In this document: in pieces, positions 49,384-61,456 of the stretch
Layout of the letters: the number at the start of each line of letters is the position of its first letter
How positions within the stretch are numbered: the stretch's first letter is position 1
From: WHSW01 sp963821345
GTDB taxonomy: Bacteria > Actinomycetota > Thermoleophilia > Solirubrobacterales > 70-9
Direction of reading: 5' to 3'
DNA length: 64,000 nucleotides
Assembly (NCBI GenBank): GCA_963821345.1
Contig: CAWGDM010000001.1
Span: 1-64,000 of the forward strand
Notes under the pieces: generated by a model
What the model was told of the DNA's origin: nothing
The model's database searches: none
Seen by the model: the letters and a program-made list of their open reading frames with translations, nothing else
Position numbers and translations under genes: made by a program

Positions 49384-50784
49384 CTAGCCGCCGGGCGGGG
49401 CCGGAGCCGGCGGCGGCGTCTGCGGCGGGGCCGTCGGCGGCGCAGCGCCACCCGGCACCGGGGTCAGCCCGGGCGGGGTGCCGGCGGCCGCCGGTGGCGC
49501 CGGGGTCAGCGGGCCCTGCGGCAGGGACGTCGCGGGCGTCGAGCCGAAGACGGTGTTGGTGCCGGGAGCGATCGGGCGGGTCGAGGCGACCGGGGCGTCG
49601 CAGCCCTGGCTCTCGGCGACATCCTTCGTGCACGGGTCGGGCGGCGGGTCGGCGTTCGCGCAGCGCTCGATCCGGAAGCCCTCGGCGCAGAAGGTCCGCG
49701 CCACCCACTTGTTCTGGAAGTCGGTCTGGAAGTCCTGGGCGATCTGCTGCTGGTGCGCCGAGACCAGCGTCGCCCGGATCTGATCGGCGACGGTCTGCGC
49801 GGCGCCCTGGGCGCTGGCGGCCTGAACCGGGTCGTCGAGCTGCTGGGTGGCCGCGGGGGTGATCTTCTCGACGTCGATCACGTAGTAGCCGGCGTCGCCC
49901 TTGAACGGGCCGACGAGGACGTTCTCGTCGGCGCTGAAGATCTGCTCGTCGAGCGCCTTCTCGGACTGGCCCGCGACGACGGCGGGCCGCAGGCCGCCGG
50001 TCGCCTGGGTCGCCTCGTCGATCGAGTACTTCTTCGCCACCTTCTCCCAGGTCGACGGCGAGGGGTTGTCACCGAGCGCCGCGAGCGCCTGGTTCGCCTC
50101 GTCCTCGGTCTTGGTGATGATCACCCGGACGTCGCGCGTCTCGGGCTGCTCGAACTGCGCCAGGTTGGCGTCGTAGTAGGTCTGGACCTCGTCGTCGGTG
50201 ACCTCGGGCGTCTGCGGCAGCACCGCCTTCTGGATCTCGTCGGAGATCAACTGCAGCTTGATCCGGTTGCGCGCCTCGTCGAGATCGAACCCGGACTGGT
50301 CGAGGAACTTGTCGAACGCCTCGCACGGGTCCTCGTCGGGCTGGCAGCCGAACTGCTGCTGCTTGATCGTGTTCAGCTCGTCATCGATCTGGCGCTCGGT
50401 GATCTCGATCCCGCGGTCCTCGGCCTCGCCGAGCACCCAGCGCGAGAGGATCAGGTCGCCCTCGGCCGAGTCGGCGAGCAGCTGGTACTGCGGGTCGTCG
50501 GTCGCCGGCACGTCCTTGAGGCCCTGCCGGGCGGCGGCCTGGACCAGCGCGCGGTCGAACTCCTCCTTGGTGATCGTGCCGTTCGGGGCATCCTCGACCA
50601 CCGCGATCGCGCCGTCGGGAACGCTCGGCTGGCCGAGCCCGATCGCCGCCGCGCAGACGACGAACAGGGCGACGAACAGGACCCCGAAGATGATCAGGCC
50701 CAGCGTCTTGCGGGACCTCGGCGGTGGCGACGCCGTCTTGCGCGCAGCCGCGGCCGGATTGCCCTTCTTTCCCTGCGGACTCAC
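49384..50784 (-). CDS. Membrane-anchored parvulin-type peptidyl-prolyl isomerase (PrsA/SurA-like)
   Basis: 466 residues from GTG 50784. One N-terminal membrane helix (TLGLIIFGVLFVALFVVCAAAIGL, about 28-51). A SurA_N-like helical region follows (TKEEFDRALVQAAARQG...; TERQIDDELNTIK...). The parvulin domain covers about 215-330 (VRVIITKTEDEANQALAAL...WEKVAKKYSIDEATQATGGLRPAV...LVGPFKGDAGYYVIDVEKI). A Pro-rich tail with four Cys ends the protein. It helps secreted proteins fold outside the membrane. Sits between mfd and mazG. Confidence 0.85.
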   Translation of the reverse strand: MSPQGKKGNPAAAARKTASPPPRSRKTLGLIIFGVLFVALFVVCAAAIGLGQPSVPDGAIAVVEDAPNGTITKEEFDRALVQAAARQGLKDVPATDDPQYQLLADSAEGDLILSRWVLGEAEDRGIEITERQIDDELNTIKQQQFGCQPDEDPCEAFDKFLDQSGFDLDEARNRIKLQLISDEIQKAVLPQTPEVTDDEVQTYYDANLAQFEQPETRDVRVIITKTEDEANQALAALGDNPSPSTWEKVAKKYSIDEATQATGGLRPAVVAGQSEKALDEQIFSADENVLVGPFKGDAGYYVIDVEKITPAATQQLDDPVQAASAQGAAQTVADQIRATLVSAHQQQIAQDFQTDFQNKWVARTFCAEGFRIERCANADPPPDPCTKDVAESQGCDAPVASTRPIAPGTNTVFGSTPATSLPQGPLTPAPPAAAGTPPGLTPVPGGAAPPTAPPQTPPPAPAPPGG

Positions 50785-50830
50785 GAGGTCGGCAGCATAA
50801 CGACCGCGACCTAAAGGGCGACTCAGCTGC

Positions 50831-54180
<3,350 letters not shown>

Positions 54181-54236
54181 TCGCGCGAGGTTAGCGGCGC
54201 GCGGCGGCGCACCAGGGGTCTGCCTGGGGCCGTGGG

Positions 54237-54242
54237 TAGGCT
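54237..54242 (+). promoter_or_regulatory. -10 element of the PI-PLC-like gene
   Basis: TAGGCT in GTGGGTAGGCT, 6 nt before ATG 54249. The promoter at 60029 has nearly the same context (GTGGGTACGCT, 6 nt). Confidence 0.45.
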
Positions 54243-54248
54243 GCCAGC

Positions 54249-56405
54249 ATGGGCTCGGGCGAGCGACGGATCGCGGCGCAGGTGCTGGCGATCCTGGCGG
54301 CCGTGGCCCTGCTCGGGGCGGTGGTCGTCGGTTACGCCAACGACACCTTCCTCGACGCCGACGAGTTCGCCCAGCGGGCGACCGCGGCGCTCGACGACGA
54401 GGCGGTCTCGTCGGAGATCGCGACCCGGGTCACCGACGACGTCGTGATCCAGGCGCGGGCCGACCTGGTCGCGTTCCGGCCGCTGATCGAGAGCGTCGTC
54501 GGCGGCCTGGTCAGCGGCAGCGTCTTCCAGTCCGTGTTCGAGAAGGGCGTCCGCGACGTCCACCGGGCGTTCTTCGAGCAGGACCAGAACACGGTGACGC
54601 TGACGCTCGGCGACATCGGCGCCGTGCTCAAGGGCGTCTTCCAGGCGCTGAAGCCGCAGATCTCCGAAGACATCCCGGCGAACATCGACGTCGACGTGCT
54701 CAACATCGACCCGCCGCCCTGGGTGGCCGACCTGGCGCGGGTCGCCGACGACGTCGTCCTCGTCGAGCTGATCCTGCTGGCGGTGGCGCTGGTGCTGATC
54801 GGTGGCTCGCTCTACCTCTCCCCCGACCGTCGGCGGACGGTCCTGCACATCGGGGTCTCGATCGTGATCCTCGGCGTCCTCGCCGTGGTCGCGCTGAGCG
54901 CGGTCAAGGCCGTCGTCCTCACCCACGTCGACGAGCAGGGCCTGCGCGACGCGGCCGAGGGCGTCTGGGACGCCTTCCTCGCCGACCTCTCGAAGACGCT
55001 CTACCTGTTCGCAGCCTGCGGCGCGGTGGTCGCCGCGGCGGCCTCGTCGCTGCTGCGCCCGGTCGACATCTTCGCCCCCCTGCGCGACGGCGTGCGAGCT
55101 GATCGCCAGGGTCCCCGAGCGGACCTGGACGCGGGTTGCGCGGGCGCTCGCCCTGATCGCGGTCGGGGTGCTGATCGTGCTCCGCCGCGACGCTTTCGTC
55201 GACCTGGTCGTCCTCCTGACCGGCCTCTACATCGCCTACGCCGGCGTCTCGGAGCTGATGCGCCTGACCCTGCCGTCCGAGGCGGCCGAGGCCGAGGCCG
55301 ACCGCCGCGAGGGACGCCGGGCGCTGATCGCCTCCGGGGTGGCGGCCGCCGTGATCGTCATCGGCAGCGGCGTGTTCATCACCACCGGCGCGATCCGCGA
55401 GGCGCCGGCGGCGATCGAGACCCAGGGCTGCAACGGCTCCGAGGCGCTCTGCGACCAGCCGCTCGACCAGGTCGCCTTCGCCTCGACCCACAACGCGATG
55501 TCGGCGGCGACGAACCCCGACTGGCTCTTCGCCCAGCAGGAGAAGGGATTCGCCGATCAGCTGCACGACGGGATCCGCGGCCTGTTCATCGACGCCCACT
55601 ACGGCACCCCGACCGCAGAGCGGCCGGATCAAGACCGACCTCTCCGACCTCGACGGCGCCGAGCGCGAGGCCTACGAGGCCGAGCTCGGGCCCGAGGCGC
55701 TGGACGCGGCGCTGCGGATCCGCGACCGGATCGTCAACTCACCCGAGACCGGCCCGCGCCAGGTCTATCTGTGCCACCGCTTCTGCGAGCTCGGCGCGGT
55801 CCCGATCCTGCGAGGCGTTTCGCCAGTACCGCGACTTCCTCGCCGCCAACCCCGACGAGGTGCTGGTGTTCGTGATCGAGGACTACGTGGCGCCCAGGGA
55901 CATCGACAAGGCGGTGCGCGAGAGCGGGCTGATCGACTACGTCTACACCGGCCCGCTGGAGCCGCCGCTGCCGACCCTGCAGCAGATCATCGACTCGGGC
56001 GGGCGGGCGATCATGCTCTCGGAGAAGCACGACGGCGGCGACAAGGTCCCCTACTACCACCGCGCCTACGACTCGCTGCTGCAGGAGACGCCCTACTCGT
56101 TCCGCAAGCCGGCCGAGCTGACCAACCCGGGCATGCTCGAGGCAAGCTGCGTCGCCAATCGCGGCCCCAAGGACGCGCCCCTGTTCCTGGTCAACCACTG
56201 GATCGACACCTCGCCGGCGCCGAAGCCCTCGAACGCGGCGAAGGTGAATACCCGCGAGGCGCTGCTGGCGCGCGTCCACCACTGCGAGGCGCAACGCGGC
56301 CTGCTGGCGAACTTCCTCTCGGTCGACTTCTATCTCGAGGGCGACGTATTCGGCGCCGTCGACGAGCTCAACCAGGAGCGGATCGCGGCCCCCAAGCAGC
56401 CCTAG
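54249..56405 (+). pseudogene. Membrane protein with C-terminal PI-PLC-like phosphodiesterase domain, frameshifted
   Basis: About 718 residues. Membrane helices lie at about 9-30, 180-235, 250-270 and, after the first lesion, 300-385 (ALALIAVGVLIVLRR; LIASGVAAAVIVIGSGVFITTG). A large extracytoplasmic loop lies between the first two. The C-terminal domain resembles the PI-PLC X family: VAFASTHNAMSAA (first catalytic His), GIRGLFIDAHYG (Arg/Asp), VYLCHRFCELG (second His), NPDEVLVFVIEDYV, then FLVNHWID. It could cleave phosphoinositides or glycosyl-phosphatidylinositol-like lipids outside the cell. +1 lesions near 55095, 55625 and 55812. It interrupts an otherwise minus-strand housekeeping cluster. 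Confidence 0.75.
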
Positions 56406-57122
56406 TCGCGACTCGGAAAGCCGCGCTCGCGGACGTACTCGACCTGGCCGTGGCCCTCGGCCTCGGATCGCCCCTCGACGTCGTCCCACTCGTGCAGCAT
56501 CCGCTTCTGCGTCGCGACCGCCTCGGGCGGCAGCTCGGCGACCTGGCCGGCGAGCTGCAGCGCCGCCTCCTCGGTGCGCGGCGCCGAGACGACCTTGTGG
56601 ACCAGGCCCCAGCGATAGGCCATGTCCGCGTCGACCTCCTTCGCGGTCAAGCAGCAGGTACTTGGCGATCGACAACCCGCAGAGGGTGACCAGGCGCGCC
56701 GGACCCACCGGGACGCCGAGCGCGGCGCCCGGAAAGCGCAGGCGCAGGTTCGAGCCGCCGACCCGCAGATCGCAGGCGACGGCGATCTCGGCACCGCCGC
56801 CGACGCAGGCGCCGTGACACGCCGCGACCGTCGGCTTCGGATAGCCGGTGAGCACGTCGTAGAGCTCCGCGAACAGCTGCATGCGCCGGATCCCGGCGGC
56901 CTCGTCGAGCTGCTCGCGGACGTCGGCGCCGGCGGAGAGGCCCATGTGGTCGGTCGAGGAGACGACCAGGGCGCGGACCTCGTCGTCGTCGCGGGCCGCC
57001 GCCAGGTGGGCGAGCAGCTCCTCGAGCATCTGGGTGTTGATCGCGTTGCGCGCGTCGGGGCGGTCGAGGCGCAGCAGGGCGACGCGGTCGGCCACGTCGT
57101 AGGTGGTCAGCGGCTCACTCAT
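56402..57122 (-). pseudogene. Enoyl-CoA hydratase/isomerase family protein, one frameshift
   Basis: About 240 residues. The crotonase fold shows RLDRPDARNAINTQMLEELLAHL, the oxyanion loop GLSAGADVREQLDE and HGACVGGGAEIAVACDLRVGGSNLRLRFPGAALGV (second oxyanion Gly and a Glu at the catalytic position). A +1 lesion near 56650 (CTGCTTGACC) precedes TAKEVDADMAYRWGLVHKVV, the family C-terminal helix. Acts on a CoA thioester in the cytoplasm. The ATG overlaps the end of pth by 8 bp. Confidence 0.85.
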
Positions 57123-57723
57123 CGTCGGGATTCTCCGCGATCCGCTCGATCAGCCGCTCGGTCTCGTCGGCCGCCGCCTCGATCAGCGCGCTGACCTCGT
57201 CGTCGGGCTCGGTGAAGCGGCCGAGCACGTGGGCGGAGACGATCTCCGGGTCGGTCGAGTCGGGGCGCCCGACCCCGGTTCTGACCCTCCAGAAGTCGTT
57301 GCTGTTGCCGAACCCGTCGCGCAGGCTCTTGAGCCCGTTGTGGCCGGCGGCCCCGCCGCCGTGCTTGGCCCTGATCTCGCCGAACGGGAGGTCGATCTCG
57401 TCGTGGATCGCGATCACCCGCTCGAGCGGGATCCGCATCTGCCCCCGGGCCGGGCCGGCCGCGCGGCCGGACTCGTTCATGTAGGTCTGCGGGGTGAGCA
57501 GGGCGACCCGCGGCCCGCCGGGGCGAATCCGCCCCTCGGCGATCCGAGCGCCGTACTTGCTCTTCGCGGCGCCCAGGTCCCAGCGGCTCGCGAGCAGCTC
57601 GGCGACCTGGAAGCCGACGTTGTGACGGGTGCGCGCGTATTGCGCGCCGGGGTTGCCGAGCCCGATGACCAGAAAGCGGTCGCCCTGCTCCTCCGAGCGG
57701 CGACCGAACAGGCGCAGGGCTAC
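57115..57723 (-). CDS. pth: Peptidyl-tRNA hydrolase
   Basis: About 202 residues. All key residues are seen: the Asn and His in VIGLGNPGAQYARTRHNVGF, the Asn in LLTPQTYMNESGR, the Asp in IHDEIDLPFGEIR and the Asn in GHNGLKSL. It recycles peptidyl-tRNA released from stalled ribosomes. The frame is open back to the rplY stop, but there is no ATG, GTG or TTG. The sequence after the GGAGGAG ribosome site reads GTA GCC CTG CGC CTG, so initiation is at CTG 57717, or the GTA at 57723 is a misread GTG. rplY-pth order is standard. Confidence 0.93.
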   Translation of the reverse strand, partial: VALRLFGRRSEEQGDRFLVIGLGNPGAQYARTRHNVGFQVAELLASRWDLGAAKSKYGARIAEGRIRPGGPRVALLTPQTYMNESGRAAGPARGQMRIPLERVIAIHDEIDLPFGEIRAKHGGGAAGHNGLKSLRDGFGNSNDFWRVRTGVGRPDSTDPEIVSAHVLGRFTEPDDEVSALIEAAADETERLIERIAENPDDE

Positions 57724-58451
57724 TCCTCGGAGGAGTCGCCGGAGTCCGAGTCGCCGGCGTCGCCGCCGCCCTCGGGGGCCTCGCCCTCGGCCGCGGGCTC
57801 CTCGCCCTCGATCGGCTCGCCGTCCTCGCCGACCAGCGCGGCCTCCTCCTCGAGCTCGGGCTCGGGCTCTTCCTCGACCCGAGGCGGGGACAGGGTCGCG
57901 ATCGTGACCTCGTCGGCGCTCTGGTCCTCGCCGAGCGCGAACTCGACGCCCTCGGGGGCGATCAGGGCGCTGAGCTGAAGCGTGTCGCCGATCTCCATGC
58001 CGGAGACGTCGGCCGGGATCGACTCCGGGATCGCGGTCGGCAGGGCCGTGATCGTGACCTCGTGGGTGACGTGCTCGAGGACGCCGCCCTCCTTGATGCC
58101 GGGCGCCTCCTCGGTGCCGACGAGCTCGATCGCGACGTCGGCCTCGATCTCCTCGAGCAGGTTGACCTCCTGCAGGTCGAGGTGGACCAGGTTGCCGCGA
58201 ACCGGGTGGCGCTGCTGCTCCTTGATCACCGCCGGGACCGCCGCCGAGCCCTCGATCTCGACGTCGATCAGGGCGCCGCCGTGGACGAGCACGTTGCGGA
58301 TCTCGCGCTCGCCGACCTGGAACGGGCGCGCCTCGGAGCCGCCGCCGTAGATCACGCCGGGGACGAAGCCGTCGCGGCGCAGGCGGCGGCTGGTCCGCGA
58401 ACCGAAGTCGGTCCGGGCCTGGGCCTTGAGGGTGACGCGGTCGGAAGCCAT
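57720..58451 (-). CDS. rplY: Ribosomal protein L25/TL5/CTC
   Basis: 243 residues. The N-terminal L25 domain (MASDRVTLKAQARTDFGSRTSRRLRRDGFVPGVIYGGG) binds 5S rRNA. The C-terminal TL5/CTC beta domain (HPVRGNLVHLDLQEVNLLEEIEADVAIELVG...GGVLEHVTHEVTI) matches the general-stress CTC form. A 60-residue acidic Glu/Ala/Gly tail ends it. A -10-like TATCCT lies 10 nt before the ATG. First gene of the rplY-pth-echA run. Confidence 0.95.
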   Translation of the reverse strand: MASDRVTLKAQARTDFGSRTSRRLRRDGFVPGVIYGGGSEARPFQVGEREIRNVLVHGGALIDVEIEGSAAVPAVIKEQQRHPVRGNLVHLDLQEVNLLEEIEADVAIELVGTEEAPGIKEGGVLEHVTHEVTITALPTAIPESIPADVSGMEIGDTLQLSALIAPEGVEFALGEDQSADEVTIATLSPPRVEEEPEPELEEEAALVGEDGEPIEGEEPAAEGEAPEGGGDAGDSDSGDSSEE

Positions 58452-58470
58452 GCGGCGGCTGAGGATAGAG

Positions 58471-58486
58471 AACCCCGGTCGGGGTT
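58471..58486 (-). terminator. Hairpin between the DUF1254-type gene and rplY
   Basis: AACCCC-GGTC-GGGGTT, extendable by flanking GAGA/TCTC with a bulge. It directly follows the stop of the upstream minus-strand gene. A plausible intrinsic terminator, though the T run is short. Confidence 0.55.
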
Positions 58487-58488
58487 TC

Positions 58489-59961
58489 TCAGGAAGCGCA
58501 GCGGGTGCCGTCGGCGGCGACGCCGGAGCCGTCGCAGCGCATCACCTTCGGCGGCTGCCAGCCGCTCCCGTCGAGGATCCCCGCCCGCGCCTCGGCCGGC
58601 TCGTAGAAGCGCCAGATCAGCCGGAAGCCGCCGCCGTCGGACGGCGAGGGCAGCCAGTTCTGGGTCTGCTGGGGATCCGAGGGCTGGTTCGACTGCACGT
58701 AGATGTCGAGCGAGCCGTCGGGGTTGTAGTGGAGGTCGGAGCGGTTGTTGATCAGATAGCGGTCGAGCGGGTTCGGGACCAGGAAGACGTTGGCGTCGTA
58801 CATGGTCACCGACCAGAACTGCTTCGCCGGGATCGGCAGGTGATCGGCGGGGATGTGGAGGACGTAACGCGAGCTGCCGGTGAGCGGGCTCAGGTCGTAG
58901 GCGGTCTGGGTGAAGGCGTAGATCGCGATCCTCGGCTTCAGCGCCCCGACGCCAACCTTGTCGGTCATCGCCCGCAGCGTGTAGTCGGTCCCGTAGTTGC
59001 CGATGTTGCCGATCAGGTAGCCGTTGTGGAGGGCGAAGTCGGCGACGTAGTGCTTGGCGATCTCCGCCTGGACGTTGGCCGGGCCCTGGGTGACCGCATC
59101 GCGCATCCCCTGCAGGGTGTCGGCGCTGAGCGAGGTGTTGGTCGCCGGGTCGAGCCCGGGGCCGACCCCGATCGCGGTCAGCTCTTGCAGCAGCGGGTCG
59201 TCGGCCGCCGGCGGCGGGAACTTCTTCATCTGCTTGCCGAGCGCGGTGTAGAAGGCCAGCGGGTCCTCACCGGCCCCGAAGCCGGCGATCGGAGGATGGT
59301 CGACGGTCGTGTCGACCGGCTTGATCACCGGCGGCGCGTAGTCGGTGCCGAACGTCTTCAGCGGCTGCAGGCCGTATTTGGACTGGATCTTGTTCACCCG
59401 CTTGGTGTCGGCCTCGTCCTTGATGTAGGTGCGACCGATCATCCAGACGCGGTTGTAGGGCGACTTCACCTTGGTCACCCCGCGGGGCAGCTTGCCGTCG
59501 AACCCGGGCCCGACGATCGCGAAGTCGCCGCCGTCCTGCTGGCCGGTGATCGTGCCGATGTTGCGGAAGTTCTCGGTCCACGGCGAGACCAGCTCGAAGA
59601 CGTAGAAGCGGTGCATCTTCGGCACGTGCAGGATCTGCGGCTGGCGCTTGAGGTCGAGCCAGGCGATCGAGTAGAGCGTGTCGTGGTTGGGGGCGACGAC
59701 GTCGCGGTTCTCGGGCTTGGCGAGCGCGTCAGCGTGGCTGAACTGGTTGACGGGCGCGTCGCCGGCGTGGTCGGGCTTCGAGACGCTGGTGTTGGTGCGG
59801 AAGATCCGGTCGGTATCGACGATCGGGATCCCGTACTCGTAGGCCTTCGACCCGAGCGCGTAGCCCTGGTCGTAGTCCGACTGGGCATCGGCGTGCGCGA
59901 GCGGCGCCGCAGCACCCAGGCAGAGGGCGGCGCAGAGCAGTGCCGTGACCATCCGTGGCAT
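58489..59961 (-). CDS. Secreted DUF1254/DUF1214-domain protein
   Basis: About 490 residues. Signal peptide MPRMVTALLCAALCLGAAAPLAHA. The DUF1254 region shows YGIPIVDTDRIFRTNT..., NRDVVAPNHDTLYSIAWLDL and HRFYVFELVSPWTENFRNIGTITG. The DUF1214 region shows RYVLHIPADHLPIPAKQFWSVTMYDANVFLVPNPLDRYLINNR and DIYVQSNQPSDPQQTQNWLPSP. This is a widespread extracellular family without a defined reaction. Two C-terminal Cys (MRCDGSG, GTRCAS) may form a disulfide. ATG 59961. Confidence 0.85.
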   Translation of the reverse strand: MPRMVTALLCAALCLGAAAPLAHADAQSDYDQGYALGSKAYEYGIPIVDTDRIFRTNTSVSKPDHAGDAPVNQFSHADALAKPENRDVVAPNHDTLYSIAWLDLKRQPQILHVPKMHRFYVFELVSPWTENFRNIGTITGQQDGGDFAIVGPGFDGKLPRGVTKVKSPYNRVWMIGRTYIKDEADTKRVNKIQSKYGLQPLKTFGTDYAPPVIKPVDTTVDHPPIAGFGAGEDPLAFYTALGKQMKKFPPPAADDPLLQELTAIGVGPGLDPATNTSLSADTLQGMRDAVTQGPANVQAEIAKHYVADFALHNGYLIGNIGNYGTDYTLRAMTDKVGVGALKPRIAIYAFTQTAYDLSPLTGSSRYVLHIPADHLPIPAKQFWSVTMYDANVFLVPNPLDRYLINNRSDLHYNPDGSLDIYVQSNQPSDPQQTQNWLPSPSDGGGFRLIWRFYEPAEARAGILDGSGWQPPKVMRCDGSGVAADGTRCAS

Positions 59962-60028
59962 ACGCCGCTCCTCCGAGAACTCGCGTTGCGAGCGTATCCG
60001 AGTCCGCGTGTTCGGCGCCGCCCGTGGG

Positions 60029-60034
60029 TACGCT
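60029..60034 (+). promoter_or_regulatory. -10 element of the UbiB-like gene
   Basis: TACGCT, 6 nt before GTG 60041; no ribosome site. Confidence 0.4.
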
Positions 60035-60040
60035 GGCGCG

Positions 60041-61456
60041 GTGGCCGGCGACGAGAGGAAGATCCCGAAGGGCCGCGTGCGGCGCTCGGCGAAGCTGGGC
60101 ACGGCGGTGGGGGGCCAGGCGGCGCGCTACGCCGGCACCAGGGCCGCGGGCGTCGCGCGCTCGAAGGACGGCGCCGAGGAGAAGCTCGAGGCGCGCCACC
60201 TGGAGACGGCGCTGAAGATGGTCCGCACGCTCGGCGAGATGAAGGGCGCGGCGATGAAGATCGGCCAGCTCGCCTCGTTCGTCGACACCGAGTTCCTGCC
60301 GCCCGAGTACGCCGAGATCTACCAGGAGGAGCTGGCGAAGCTGCGCACGTCGGCGCCGCCGATGCCGTGGGAGCGGGTCTCGAAGGTGATCGAGGAGGAG
60401 TACGGCGAGCCGGTTCACGAGCACTTCTCGCACTTCGAGCCCGACGCCTTCGCCGCCGCCTCGATCGGCCAGGTGCACCGGGCGACCCTGCTCGACGGCC
60501 GCACGGTGGCGGTCAAGATCCAGTACCCGGGGGTCGCCGAGGCCCTGGAGTCGGACATGCGCAACGCCGGCATCCTGGTGCGGCTGGCACGGGCGCTGGC
60601 GCCGGGGCTGGACGCGAAGTCGGTCGCCGAGGAGCTCAAGGAGCGGGTGCTCGAGGAGCTCGACTACGAGTACGAGGCGCAGAACCAGCGCGCCTTCGCC
60701 CGCGCCTACCGCGATCACCCGTTCATCTACGTCCCCGACGTGATCACGCGGCTGTCGCGCCGCCGGGTGCTGGTCACCGAATACGTCGAGGGAATCGGGT
60801 TCGAGCGGGTCAAGGAGCTCGACCAGCAGCAGCGCGACCGCTTCGGCGAGATCGTCTTTCGCTTCTGCTTCGGCTCGATCTACCACCTGCACCACTTCAA
60901 CGCCGACTCGCACCCGGGCAACTACCTGCTGATGGAGGACGGCCGGGTCGCCTTCCTCGACTTCGGGATGACCAAGAAGCTCGACCGCGAGCAGATCGAG
61001 CTCGAGCAGGTCGCCTTCGACGCGGCGGTCCGCAAGGACTCCGAGCAGCTACGCCAGCGGTTGCACGACCTCGGCTTCATCCGCAAGCCGACCAAGCTCG
61101 ACGCCGACGTGTTGATGGACCACGTGATGCTGGTCGGCGGCTGGTACATGGAGGACCGCACCTACCGGGTCTCGTCGCGGCGGGTGATGAAGATCATCGA
61201 GTCGGCGTCGGACCCGCGCTCGGAGTACTTCCAGGTGATGCGGCGCGAGAACATCCCCGCCGACGAGCTGATGGGCCGGCGGATGGAGATCGGCCTGATC
61301 GCCGTGCTCGCCCAACTCGGCGCCGAGCGCAACTGGCACCGGATCATGCGCGAGTGGATCTACGGGGACGACCCCGAGACCGAGCTCGGCCGCGAGGAGT
61401 GGGACTACTTCGAGACCCGGGGCGTCAAGCAGATCCCGCTGATCTCGGAACCCTGA
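60041..61456 (+). CDS. ABC1/UbiB-family atypical kinase
   Basis: 471 residues from GTG 60041. The UbiB hallmark KxGQ is in GAAMKIGQLASF. The Ala-rich nucleotide loop is AAASIGQVHRATLLDGRTVAVKIQYPG with the ATP Lys. The catalytic loop is NADSHPGNYLL and the metal loop is VAFLDFGMTKK. These proteins are ATPases/kinases that support isoprenoid-quinone or lipid metabolism at membranes. No C-terminal membrane helix is seen. Single gene, no operon partner. Confidence 0.9.
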   Translation: MAGDERKIPKGRVRRSAKLGTAVGGQAARYAGTRAAGVARSKDGAEEKLEARHLETALKMVRTLGEMKGAAMKIGQLASFVDTEFLPPEYAEIYQEELAKLRTSAPPMPWERVSKVIEEEYGEPVHEHFSHFEPDAFAAASIGQVHRATLLDGRTVAVKIQYPGVAEALESDMRNAGILVRLARALAPGLDAKSVAEELKERVLEELDYEYEAQNQRAFARAYRDHPFIYVPDVITRLSRRRVLVTEYVEGIGFERVKELDQQQRDRFGEIVFRFCFGSIYHLHHFNADSHPGNYLLMEDGRVAFLDFGMTKKLDREQIELEQVAFDAAVRKDSEQLRQRLHDLGFIRKPTKLDADVLMDHVMLVGGWYMEDRTYRVSSRRVMKIIESASDPRSEYFQVMRRENIPADELMGRRMEIGLIAVLAQLGAERNWHRIMREWIYGDDPETELGREEWDYFETRGVKQIPLISEP

